From assembly GCA_017408985.1 (NCBI GenBank), contig JAFQTO010000001.1:1-64000 (forward strand): a stretch of DNA of 64,000 bases. Reading direction: 5' to 3'. Below are positions 35,356 through 43,006 of the stretch, piece after piece. The stretch is from Clostridia bacterium. Its GTDB lineage: Bacteria > Bacillota > Clostridia > Oscillospirales > Butyricicoccaceae. The position numbers and the translations under genes were made by a program. A model generated the notes under the pieces. It saw only the letters and a list, made by a program, of their open reading frames with translations, had not been told where the DNA came from and did no database searches. Numbering within the stretch: the first letter of the stretch is position 1; each line of letters starts with the position of its first letter.

Positions 35356-36276
35356 TTAGAATTCTATATGGTAAATAAGCGTGCTATTGCGCTCTTTTTC
35401 AACTTGCGAGCTCAAAGATGCACCGGCGCCAACTGCGCTGTCTATTGCATACGCCGTTTTCTGAGACATGGTTGCAGTTGATGAACCGGAAATTTCTATC
35501 GTTTCTGATTTAATAGAATTTGCACCATCAATTCTCATTTCAATTAGTCTTTTTATATTGTCGTCATAAGAAAACCATTTAAGTTCTGGGTTTCTGCAAG
35601 AAGTATTGCCCTCAAATTCGATCTCAACTCTTCCACGTCTGCTATCACTTCCACTGGTTTTTAGGCTGGTTTCTACAGATTCTTGAACGTCTTCTCCTTT
35701 AAGCGTTTCTTTAGCAGTTATGCTGCGATTTTGAACACGGATATCAGCCTGAGATTCATTTATCTCAATGGAACATTTTTTGGCACCAAGGCAATGTGCG
35801 ATGTGTTTTAATTCGGCAATTCGTTCTTCGTGGGCTTTGCTGAAGATACAGTCTGTACGAATAAATCTATTTCTGTCAAAGCTATCAACATAATAAATTG
35901 CATCGCAAATTGCGGCAGGAATGAACTGGATTTTACTAAATTCTATAGCCTCATCATACAAGCAAAAAATTTCCACTCCTGCGTCATTTGATAGCCAACC
36001 TACAGCACCTTCACAGAGTTTATTTCCTCTGCGGACTGCATCATCTACAATCATAACAATATTCGGCAGCTTGAAGTCTTCGCTCTCAAATTGTTGCGGA
36101 AAGACTGGGTTTAATTTTTTTAGTTTATTCATCAGGGCGGCAGCTTTTGCTTTTTCGATTGCATATGTGACATTTTCTTTTGTGCTCGATGCAACTTTCT
36201 TACCAACATCAACTGATTTTTGCACCAATTTTGTTATTGATTCTTTTTTAATTTTGCTTTCAATATTCAGTTTCAT
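35356..36276 (-). CDS. Two-part protein of unknown function
   Basis: I do not recognise this protein. The ATG at 36276 follows GAGGTGG and gives 306 residues. The first 80 are basic and helical (ESKIKKESITKLVQKS, then KAKAAALMNKLKKLNP). The middle (about 85-185) contains PNIVMIVDDAVRRGNKLCEG and a region with IQFIPAAICDAIYYVDSFDR, possibly an alpha/beta fold. The C-terminal 120 are beta-rich and Ser/Thr-rich, with RGRVEIEFEGNTSC, ETIEISGSSTATMSQKTAY, and end LIYHIEF. No signal peptide or membrane span is seen. It has its own promoter with a long leader and is flanked by palindromes; its base use is AT-rich compared with neighbours. Confidence 0.7.
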   Translation of the reverse strand: MKLNIESKIKKESITKLVQKSVDVGKKVASSTKENVTYAIEKAKAAALMNKLKKLNPVFPQQFESEDFKLPNIVMIVDDAVRRGNKLCEGAVGWLSNDAGVEIFCLYDEAIEFSKIQFIPAAICDAIYYVDSFDRNRFIRTDCIFSKAHEERIAELKHIAHCLGAKKCSIEINESQADIRVQNRSITAKETLKGEDVQESVETSLKTSGSDSRRGRVEIEFEGNTSCRNPELKWFSYDDNIKRLIEMRIDGANSIKSETIEISGSSTATMSQKTAYAIDSAVGAGASLSSQVEKERNSTLIYHIEF

Positions 36277-36339
36277 TATTAACCACCTCAAAAAAGCACT
36301 TGTGAAATTCGCGAAGTTAAATTTGCTTATTTGAAATTT

Positions 36340-36368
36340 ATTATAGCATAGATAGTTAAACATAGCAA
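36340..36368 (-). promoter_or_regulatory. Promoter of the unknown gene at 35.4-36.3 kb
   Basis: Minus strand: TTGCTA (36363-36368), 17 bases, TATAAT (36340-36345), leaving a leader of about 55 bases. It shows that the gene is expressed separately from pyruvate kinase. Confidence 0.7.
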
Positions 36369-36401
36369 TGATAATACAATGCAACCACTGCAGTAGTTTT
36401 T

Positions 36402-37376
36402 TTATTTGTAGCTCAATGCCTGTTTGGCGCATTGAGTCAGGTATTTTATTGCCTCGACGGGATATTTGCCTGCAGCAGTCTCTCCGGTAAGCATCAGGCC
36501 GTCGGCACCGTCAAGAACGCAATTGTAGATATCATTCATTTCAGCTCTCGTAGGGACGGGATTTTTCTCCATTGACGCCAGTAGCTGAGTAGCTATAATA
36601 AGGCTCTTTCCCGCATCGAGACATTTTTTTGCAATCTGCTTCTGATGCTCCGGAAGAAGCCACATATCCATACAGTTGCCGAGGTCTCCTCTTGCAAACA
36701 ACACTTTATCAGCGGCGGCAATTATCTCATCCGCATTACAAAGTCCCTCGGGATCTTCGATCTTTGCTATAACCTCAATATCGGAGCATCCGATCTGCAC
36801 AAGTTCGTCTTTGACATTATATACGTCATCGGCACATCTGACAAAAGGTTGCAGAATGGATGCAACGTTGAGCTCTTTTGCAAGCTTTAGATTCTCTGCG
36901 TCATTATCCGTCAGCAGCGGCACGGACAGTTTTTTTCCTATCACCGCAAAGCTCTTTCTTGGCAGCAGAACGCCACCTCTCAACACCCTGCAAGCAAATC
37001 CGCCCGATATTGCATCCAATATTTCAAGCTCGATCTTTCCGTCATCGAGCCTGCACAGCATACCCGCCTCAAGCTGACGTATGACGATATCCTTGAGAGG
37101 AATCTCTCTGCCGAGGATAACACGCTGACCCGCCTCAAGCTCGAGAGCCCGGGGTATATCACCCACTCTGAGTTCGGGGCCTTCCATATCTATAACGATC
37201 TCGGCCTTTGCTTTGCACAGTTGCTCTGCCGCTTTGAGTTCCTCAAGTGGCTTTTCAAAGCTGTTGAGCATCCCGTGAGACAGATTGAGGCGTATACCGT
37301 TCATACCCGCCTTTATCATACCGGCCAATACTGCTCTGTCACTGCATGCCGGTCCAAGTGTTCCGTATATCTTCAT
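36402..37376 (-). CDS. pyk: Short pyruvate kinase lacking the C-terminal domain
   Basis: The A domain of pyruvate kinase is clear: TLGPACSDRAVLAGM and GIRLNLSHG at the N-terminus, AKIEDPEGLCNADEI with the catalytic Lys, VLFARGDLGN, and LMLTGETAAGKYPVEAI. A B-domain-sized insert lies at about 65-150. The protein stops at 324 residues, right after the barrel, whereas usual enzymes have about 470 or more with a C-terminal allosteric domain. The frame ends in a normal stop and no C-domain remnant follows. It may be an unregulated kinase or a relative with another substrate. It overlaps rqcH by ATGA. Confidence 0.85.
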   Translation of the reverse strand: MKIYGTLGPACSDRAVLAGMIKAGMNGIRLNLSHGMLNSFEKPLEELKAAEQLCKAKAEIVIDMEGPELRVGDIPRALELEAGQRVILGREIPLKDIVIRQLEAGMLCRLDDGKIELEILDAISGGFACRVLRGGVLLPRKSFAVIGKKLSVPLLTDNDAENLKLAKELNVASILQPFVRCADDVYNVKDELVQIGCSDIEVIAKIEDPEGLCNADEIIAAADKVLFARGDLGNCMDMWLLPEHQKQIAKKCLDAGKSLIIATQLLASMEKNPVPTRAEMNDIYNCVLDGADGLMLTGETAAGKYPVEAIKYLTQCAKQALSYK

Positions 37377-39034
37377 ATCTGTTCACCTCGCGGAAGCTGC
37401 GGTTTTACGATAACGCTTTTATATTCAAAATAATTTACCTGCCCGGGTCGAGCACCGTTGGGCTTCTTGACGTTTTTGACCAACGTATAATCAACGGGCA
37501 CTGAAACACCGCCCGACGATGCACAGTAGTATGCCGCGATCTCTGCAGCCTGCTCTATATCACTGTCCGCAGGCTGTCTGCCGTCCGTTATCAACACAAC
37601 GTGGCTGCCCGCAACCCCTCTTGCGTGAAACCATATATCTTTTTTCCCGGCAGTTTTATGGGTTATCTCATCATTCTCTCTGTTGTTTCTGCCGCAGATG
37701 ATCTCAAAACCTCCGTCGGTCACAAACCTTCTGGGAGTGGCAGGCGGCTGTTTTCTATTCTTTTTCAAATCTTTTTTGATAAACCCTGCTTCTCTTGCTT
37801 CGTTTTTTACCTCATCAGCTTCTTTGACGGTGGACGCGGCTTTAAGCGAATAAACCAGACTCTCCAGATACATCTGCTCACTCTCGTTCTTTTCTATCTG
37901 CTGACTCAGGTGATGCTCGGCGCTCTTGAGTCGGGCATATTTTTTGTACAGCTTTTGAGCATTCTTCTGCGGAGACAGCGACGGGTCAAGCTCTATCGTG
38001 ATCTCAGGCATATCGGGATGGTAATAATTGATTACTCTCGCAAGTCTCTCCCCCTGCTCGATAACACCAATATTCGCCGTGATGAGATCGGCTTTTTCTT
38101 TTATTTTTTCGCGATCTACTGCAGTCTGCATCTCGATTTTCTGCTCTGCGATCTTTTTCTTCGTTCGTTTGAGTGCATTGGTCAGTGATTTTTCGGTTTC
38201 TCTTTTTATTGCGTTGAGATTGTCTTCCCATGTGCGTTTGCCGTAAAAAGTATCCAATGCCGAGCTGAAACTTTCGCACTCAATAAAATCCGAAAAAGGC
38301 ATAACGGCAGAAATATCAACCATCTTATCGCCGGACATGACTATATACGGCTTGAGCGGAGTATTTGCTGTATTATAAAACCACTCATACGGCACATCTG
38401 CGCTCAATCCTTGCCTTGCAAGCGCAAGAGTCAGTCCGGAAAATTTGTTGCAAAGCTCTTTTTCTCCGTCATTTGGATCAATACCATCGCACGCCGTCTT
38501 GAAATCATCCAATGTTGCGTCAAGCCAGAATTTTTTGTCGGATTTTTCAGGCAAGGTGTAGGCAAGACCGGGCATTATACCTCTGTTTCCGTTTTCGAGA
38601 CCGATATTGCGCAGGCATGCCGTAATAATACCTTTGTGATTAACCACAATAATATTTTTCTGCCTGCCCATCAGCTCACATATGAGATTTTTTTCCATAA
38701 TATCGCCCATCTCATCTGTGGAAGAGATTTTTATAACTATAATTCGCTCCCTGTCAGGCTGTGTAACGGAAATAATCCTGCCGTTGCCAAGCTGTTTACG
38801 CAGCATCATACAAAATACGGGAGGAGTGTCGGGATTGTCAAGCTTTTGATCGGTAAGCCATACGGCAGCATATACTCCCGCCGACAAAATAAGTTTACGG
38901 TTTCCTTTGTCTGTTCTGAGATTAAGAACCACCTGATCGCGGCGCGGCATATATATCTTGTCTATTCTCGCTCCAATAAGCTCATTGTTAAGCTCCTGCG
39001 CAAGATCGCCGATAAACAAATTATCTATAGGCAT
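37373..39034 (-). CDS. rqcH: NFACT-family protein RqcH
   Basis: RqcH binds split 50S subunits with stuck nascent chains and adds alanine tails for degradation. The N-terminal NFACT-N domain starts MPIDNLFIGDLAQELNNELIGARIDKIYMPRRD-like (broken here at 20), a long coiled coil covers about 265-430, and NFACT-R has HKTAGKKDIWFHARGVAGSHVVL. The ATG at 39034 is six bases after GGAGG, while an in-frame ATG at 39040 touches it, so 39034 is chosen. Older names call it fibronectin-binding. It overlaps the trmK end. Confidence 0.93.
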   Translation of the reverse strand: MPIDNLFIGDLAQELNNELIGARIDKIYMPRRDQVVLNLRTDKGNRKLILSAGVYAAVWLTDQKLDNPDTPPVFCMMLRKQLGNGRIISVTQPDRERIIVIKISSTDEMGDIMEKNLICELMGRQKNIIVVNHKGIITACLRNIGLENGNRGIMPGLAYTLPEKSDKKFWLDATLDDFKTACDGIDPNDGEKELCNKFSGLTLALARQGLSADVPYEWFYNTANTPLKPYIVMSGDKMVDISAVMPFSDFIECESFSSALDTFYGKRTWEDNLNAIKRETEKSLTNALKRTKKKIAEQKIEMQTAVDREKIKEKADLITANIGVIEQGERLARVINYYHPDMPEITIELDPSLSPQKNAQKLYKKYARLKSAEHHLSQQIEKNESEQMYLESLVYSLKAASTVKEADEVKNEAREAGFIKKDLKKNRKQPPATPRRFVTDGGFEIICGRNNRENDEITHKTAGKKDIWFHARGVAGSHVVLITDGRQPADSDIEQAAEIAAYYCASSGGVSVPVDYTLVKNVKKPNGARPGQVNYFEYKSVIVKPQLPRGEQI

Positions 39035-39686
39035 ATGCATCCTCCAGGATATTGATAATCCGCTGTTCTTCTGAAACGTTCTTGTTCGAATTAAGCTTTG
39101 CTTCATAAATATCACGGTATTTTTGAAGCAGCTTACCTATATATCTATAATAAAACTCGTCTTTGATGAAGTTTTGAGAGTACAGATATCCGTTGTTTTT
39201 TCCGCAATCTCCAATACTGCCCCTGACGCGCATCACGGAGTAAAGTCTGCCGTCATCTTCCACTGCCCTCTCGCACTCTATACCATAGCCGTTTCGGGAC
39301 AAAAACTCCCTCAGTTTCTCACTTCTGGTCATAGGCTGAAGTATCAGAGTTTTACCGATTGTCCACGTCGCGCGGCTGAGTATATCCGCAATAAGCTCTC
39401 CGCCCATTCCGCAGATGAATACCGTATCGCACTCATCACCGCAAAAAGGCTCAAGTCCGTTGCAAAGCCTGAACTCCATTCTGTCAGCCAAATCGTATAT
39501 AGCGGCGGTTTTGGCAGCATTGTCCAAAGGGCCCTGATTAATATCGCAGGCATAGGCAAACTGCGCATTACGCGCCATAAGCATATACGCGCTCAGATAT
39601 CCATGATCACAGCCTACGTCGATTATTCGTTTTGCATCAATCGACATATCAGCCGCTGTTTTAAGACGTGGAGAAAGTGTAATCAT
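39021..39686 (-). CDS. trmK: tRNA (adenine(22)-N1)-methyltransferase TrmK
   Basis: TrmK methylates A22 in tRNA. The SAM-binding fold shows RIIDVGCDHGYLSAYML (about 20-36), ACDINQGPLDNA, and the family motif FICGMGGELIADIL, then LILQPMTRSEKLREFL. 221 residues with a C-terminal helical part matches the family. In many Firmicutes the gene lies between sigA and a DUF34 gene; here rqcH follows instead. Start is taken at the ATG at 39686; a TTG at 39698 is possible. Confidence 0.9.
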   Translation of the reverse strand: MITLSPRLKTAADMSIDAKRIIDVGCDHGYLSAYMLMARNAQFAYACDINQGPLDNAAKTAAIYDLADRMEFRLCNGLEPFCGDECDTVFICGMGGELIADILSRATWTIGKTLILQPMTRSEKLREFLSRNGYGIECERAVEDDGRLYSVMRVRGSIGDCGKNNGYLYSQNFIKDEFYYRYIGKLLQKYRDIYEAKLNSNKNVSEEQRIINILEDAYAYR

Positions 39687-39716
39687 CCGTATGTCCAACC
39701 TTGTTTTTTATTAAAA

Positions 39717-39747
39717 GTAAGACCGAAGCTTTAAGCCTCGGTCTTAC
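39717..39747 (-). terminator. Terminator after the DUF1858 gene
   Basis: Arms GTAAGACCGA (39717-39726) and TCGGTCTTAC (39738-39747) form a perfect 10-bp stem, followed on the minus strand by TTTTAATAAAAAA. Confidence 0.75.
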
Positions 39748-39755
39748 CAAGTGAT

Positions 39756-39956
39756 TTATTTGGATGCGAAGTACTCGTTGAGCTTCTTGACCAGCTCATC
39801 AGCATCCGTCTGATGAACAGCGCAGGCATCTGCAATGCTCTCGCCGCGGGAAGAAGGACAACCCAGGCAGTGCATTCCGATGTCAAAGAAGAACTCTGCA
39901 GTACCGATATCGGCATCAAGGACGTCACCAATGATGCTTTCTTTAGTAACAACCAT
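39756..39956 (-). CDS. DUF1858/TIGR03980 redox-disulfide domain protein
   Basis: A 66-residue protein consisting of a single DUF1858 domain: IIGDVLDADIGTAEFFFDIG, then MHCLGCPSSRGESIADAC with a CxxC pair, and a helical end. The TIGR03980 branch is linked to hybrid-cluster proteins and redox chemistry, but no hybrid-cluster gene is nearby. A GGAGG-like site precedes the ATG. Another frame over the same stretch is a shadow. Confidence 0.85.
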   Translation of the reverse strand: MVVTKESIIGDVLDADIGTAEFFFDIGMHCLGCPSSRGESIADACAVHQTDADELVKKLNEYFASK

Positions 39957-40036
39957 CGCAATTTACCTCCATATTTTTATTAGCGGATATATTATACTAC
40001 TTATTTTACACATTTTCAACCTTTTATGCAAGTAAA

Positions 40037-40059
40037 AAGCGGAGGAATTTCCTCCGCTT
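40037..40059 (-). terminator. Terminator after the zinc-ribbon gene
   Basis: Stem AAGCGGAGG/CCTCCGCTT (40037-40045 with 40051-40059), 5-base loop, followed on the minus strand by TTTTTAC. Confidence 0.8.
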
Positions 40060-40091
40060 ATTGCTTGTTTGATGCTGTCAGCGCTCAGAAA

Positions 40092-40376
40092 TCAGCCCTG
40101 CTGCTCTTCCTTCATCTTGGCAAAGCACTCGCTGCAGTATACGGGGCGATCAGTCTTGGGCTCAAAGGGAACCTTTGCTTCCTTGCCGCAAGCTGCGCAG
40201 GTTGCAGTAAAGAACTCTCTGGGGCCGTTACGCTGCTGCTTACGAGCATCACGGCAAGTCTTGCAGCGCTGGGGCTCATTCTGGAAGCCGCGCTCTGCGT
40301 AGAACTCCTGCTCTCCTGCTGTGAATACGAACTCTGCTCCGCATTCCTTGCAAACCAATGTCTTGTCTTCGTACAT
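40092..40376 (-). CDS. Small double zinc-ribbon protein
   Basis: This 94-residue protein has two cysteine clusters: LVCKECGAEFVF with CKTCRDARKQQR (about 9-45), and ATCAACGKEAKVPF with RPVYCSECFAKM (about 58-87). The pattern matches the probable-zinc-ribbon and CxxC_CxxC_SSSS families found in Clostridia. It probably binds nucleic acid or another protein. It lies between the sigma factor and DUF1858 genes and has its own terminator. Confidence 0.8.
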   Translation of the reverse strand: MYEDKTLVCKECGAEFVFTAGEQEFYAERGFQNEPQRCKTCRDARKQQRNGPREFFTATCAACGKEAKVPFEPKTDRPVYCSECFAKMKEEQQG

Positions 40377-40427
40377 GTGTGTTACCTCTCTTTTTCCGCT
40401 GTGCGGTATGATATATTGCGAACAGGT

Positions 40428-40967
40428 TTATTCCTGCTGACGCCTTGTGTTAAGATACTGCTTAAGTTTGTTTCTTATGCGAACAACAGCATTGTCTACA
40501 GACTTATTATTTTTACCTAATATATCCGATATCTCTTTAACGGTATAGCCTTCCAAATACAAGTCAAGAACAGATGCTTCAAAAGCAGACAGCAGGTCTA
40601 AAATAACTTGCTTCAACTCGACAACCGATTCAGCTCCGATGACTTTGGACTCAGGATCAAAAACTCTGTCATAGAAACCGTCCTGCAGACCCTTTAAGGT
40701 CTGTGTTGCTCTGTCGTTTTCCAACATATCGCGACGCACAACATCAATCAAGCGATTCCTTATGCAGCTTGATGCGTAAGCCTCAAAATTGTCAGATCGA
40801 CCGGGGTCGTATTTTCTGATTGCGCTGAGAAGTGCGATCATACCCTCCTGGTACAAATCGTCAAACTCTCCGCCCACAAGAAAATACCTGCGAACATATC
40901 TTGTAACTAACCGTGAATATTGCTCAGCTGATACTTCTTCGTTATAAAACTCCGGATTGTTTTTCAT
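40428..40967 (-). CDS. Sigma-70 family RNA polymerase sigma factor, SigH-like
   Basis: Starting at MKNNPEFYNEE (AAGGA upstream) gives 179 residues. Region 2 has GGEFDDLYQEGMIALLSAIRKYDP and FEAYASSCIRNRLIDVVRR; region 4 has FEASVLDLYLEGYTVKEI and NKSVDNAVVRIRNKLKQYL. The arrangement is closest to sigma-H, which turns on early sporulation and competence genes. The usual SigH neighbours (rlmB, secE, nusG) are absent, so a paralog is possible. A TTGACA promoter precedes it. Confidence 0.85.
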   Translation of the reverse strand: MKNNPEFYNEEVSAEQYSRLVTRYVRRYFLVGGEFDDLYQEGMIALLSAIRKYDPGRSDNFEAYASSCIRNRLIDVVRRDMLENDRATQTLKGLQDGFYDRVFDPESKVIGAESVVELKQVILDLLSAFEASVLDLYLEGYTVKEISDILGKNNKSVDNAVVRIRNKLKQYLNTRRQQE

Positions 40968-41010
40968 TAGTTTCCTTACAATTATAGAGTTTACATAATA
41001 AAACATTAAC

Positions 41011-41040
41011 AGTATATACTATCTGTTTATAAATTGTCAA
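41011..41040 (-). promoter_or_regulatory. Promoter of the sigma factor gene
   Basis: Minus strand: perfect TTGACA (41035-41040), 18-base spacer, TATACT (41011-41016), in AT-rich sequence shared with the divergent two-component system. Confidence 0.7.
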
Positions 41041-41121
41041 GCTTTTACAAATTTATTTTTGAATTTTTATGAAATTTGTGGATAAATGCAGATTTTTATA
41101 ACTTTTTTATTACTCTGCATC

Positions 41122-41150
41122 TTTACCCTGCCTTTGCCTGATGATATGAT
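41122..41150 (+). promoter_or_regulatory. Candidate promoter of the KdpDE-like pair
   Basis: TTTACC (41122-41127), 17 bases, TATGAT (41145-41150), about 43 bases before the ATG. A TATAAT also overlaps at 41150-41155 but has no well-spaced -35. Confidence 0.4.
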
Positions 41151-41193
41151 ATAATCAAATAAATCCATTAAGCATACGTTATGGAGATAACCT

Positions 41194-42243
41194 ATGAAAA
41201 GAAGGCTGAACATTACAAAAAATATCCTGATACCGACTTTGATACTCTGCGTTGCATTCTTTTTGTGCCTAATGCTGGAAAACCTCTTTGACCAGCGCAA
41301 CAGCATATCCATCGTATTTATATTTGCCGTATTTATAATATCCCTTGTTACCGACGGATATCTGTGCGGTATTATTGCCGCTCTCGTATCTACCGTTGCA
41401 ATCAATTACGCCTTTACTTTTCCTTATTTCAGTCTCAATTTTACAATACCGCAGAACCTGCTTTCCGCTCTTATCATGCTAATCATTGCAATTATGACCG
41501 GTACATTGACCACCAAGATCAAACAGCAGGAGATAATCAAAGCCGAAAGCGAGAAAGAACGTATGCGCGCCAATCTGCTGCGCGCCGTATCCCACGACCT
41601 GCGCACTCCCCTGACCACGATTTACGGCTCTTCAAGCGCGCTGATAGATAATTTGGATTCTTTTTCCCGTGAGCAACAGCTCAAAATGCTCAACGGCATC
41701 AAAGAAGACTCCGACTGGCTGATAGGTATGGTGGAGAATCTGCTGTCAATTACCAGGATCGACAGCGGTCAGGTTCAACTCATCAAAACGCCGACCGTTT
41801 TGGAGGAGCTGATAGATTCGGTCATCCTCAAATTCAAAAAGCGCTACCCCACCTATAGGGTCGACATCAATATTCCCGATGACGTTATAATTATCCCTAT
41901 GGATGCAATACTCATTCAGCAGGTTTTGATCAATATTATGGAGAATGCCGTTCACCACGCCGACGGTATGACCCATATAGAGCTTGAGGTCAAATCGTCC
42001 GATAAACAAGCCACATTCGAGGTGCGGGATGACGGCTGCGGCATAGAACAAAACAAACTGTCGGATATATTCAGGGGCATAAACCTGTCTGTCAACCGCT
42101 CGTCAGACACCAAGCAGCGCAACGCAGGTATAGGCTTGTCCGTTTGCTCAACAATAATCAAAGCTCACGGCGGCGAGATATATGCCAAAAATGCAGAAAA
42201 CGGCGGTGCGATTTTCGGTTTTATCCTTAACACGGAGGAATAA
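41194..42243 (+). CDS. Sensor histidine kinase, short KdpD-like (DUF4118)
   Basis: The 349-residue kinase starts with four membrane helices of the DUF4118 type (about 8-107). HisKA follows with the phospho-His in SHDLRTPLTTIYG (about 133), then the ATPase with NIMENAVHHADG (N box), DDGCGIEQNKL (G1) and GIGLSVCSTIIKAHGG (G2). Full KdpD has a 350-residue KdpD/Usp cytoplasmic sensor in front, which is absent here. The response regulator gene starts 5 bases later. kdpFABC is not in the window, so the pair may answer another signal. Confidence 0.9.
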   Translation: MKRRLNITKNILIPTLILCVAFFLCLMLENLFDQRNSISIVFIFAVFIISLVTDGYLCGIIAALVSTVAINYAFTFPYFSLNFTIPQNLLSALIMLIIAIMTGTLTTKIKQQEIIKAESEKERMRANLLRAVSHDLRTPLTTIYGSSSALIDNLDSFSREQQLKMLNGIKEDSDWLIGMVENLLSITRIDSGQVQLIKTPTVLEELIDSVILKFKKRYPTYRVDINIPDDVIIIPMDAILIQQVLINIMENAVHHADGMTHIELEVKSSDKQATFEVRDDGCGIEQNKLSDIFRGINLSVNRSSDTKQRNAGIGLSVCSTIIKAHGGEIYAKNAENGGAIFGFILNTEE

Positions 42244-42247
42244 TACA

Positions 42248-42946
42248 ATGAATAACAAATATAAGGTTTTGGTCGTAGAAGATGAAGTCAATATTATGAA
42301 TCTCATATCCGCACTTCTGGAAACAAACGGATATAAAGTCATAACCGCCAAAACCTGCGCATCAGCCAAGCCGCTGTACGCTTCATATATGCCGGACCTG
42401 ATAATTCTGGATCTGGGCCTGCCGGATGATGACGGTATGAACCTGCTTCGGGACATACGCCAAACCTCGGCAACCCCTATCATAATACTGTCTGCCAGAT
42501 CAAACGAAAAGGACAAGGTAGATGCTCTTGATGCAGGAGCAAACGACTACGTCACCAAACCATTCGGCTCGGCAGAGCTGCTTGCCCGCGTGCGTTCGGT
42601 GCTTCGCAATAACCGACACAGCTCACAGGAAGGCAGACTTCCCGGCGGCAGATTTGTATTAAACGATCTGCTCATCGACTATGACGCACGGCGGGTCTTT
42701 ATCAAGGATAACGAAGTAAAGCTTACCCAGACCGAATATAATATAGTTACCCTTCTGTCCGAATACAGCGGAAAAATGCTTACCTATGCCGCTATAATAA
42801 AAGAGATATGGGGTACCAGCGACGACGGAAGCATAAAAAAGCTTCAGGTAAATATGGCAAATATCCGCAAAAAATTAGGCGCCAAGCCGGGCGAGAATAA
42901 TTACATTATCAACGAGCTCGGCGTCGGCTACCGAATGAACGACTGA
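42248..42946 (+). CDS. OmpR/KdpE-family response regulator
   Basis: Starting at MNNKYKVLVVEDEVNIM (ATG at 42248) gives 232 residues. The receiver domain has the acidic pair at VEDE, phospho-Asp in LIILDLGLPDDDG (about 53), and Lys in NDYVTKPFG. The C-terminal winged helix shows VKLTQTEYNIVTLLSE and the ELGVGYRM end. Receiver and DNA-binding features match KdpE. It is translated together with the kinase, and a terminator follows at once. Confidence 0.92.
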   Translation: MNNKYKVLVVEDEVNIMNLISALLETNGYKVITAKTCASAKPLYASYMPDLIILDLGLPDDDGMNLLRDIRQTSATPIIILSARSNEKDKVDALDAGANDYVTKPFGSAELLARVRSVLRNNRHSSQEGRLPGGRFVLNDLLIDYDARRVFIKDNEVKLTQTEYNIVTLLSEYSGKMLTYAAIIKEIWGTSDDGSIKKLQVNMANIRKKLGAKPGENNYIINELGVGYRMND

Positions 42947-42958
42947 AAAAACATATAT

Positions 42959-43000
42959 AAAGACCGTCCGAGGATGCGCACGCATCCAAGAACGGTCTTT
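42959..43000. terminator. Bidirectional terminator between the response regulator and polC
   Basis: Outer stem AAAGACCGT/ACGGTCTTT (42959-42967 with 42992-43000) and inner stem GGATGCG/CGCATCC (42972-42978 with 42981-42987), with A and T runs on either side, separate the two convergent operons. Confidence 0.85.
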
Positions 43001-43006
43001 TTCATT

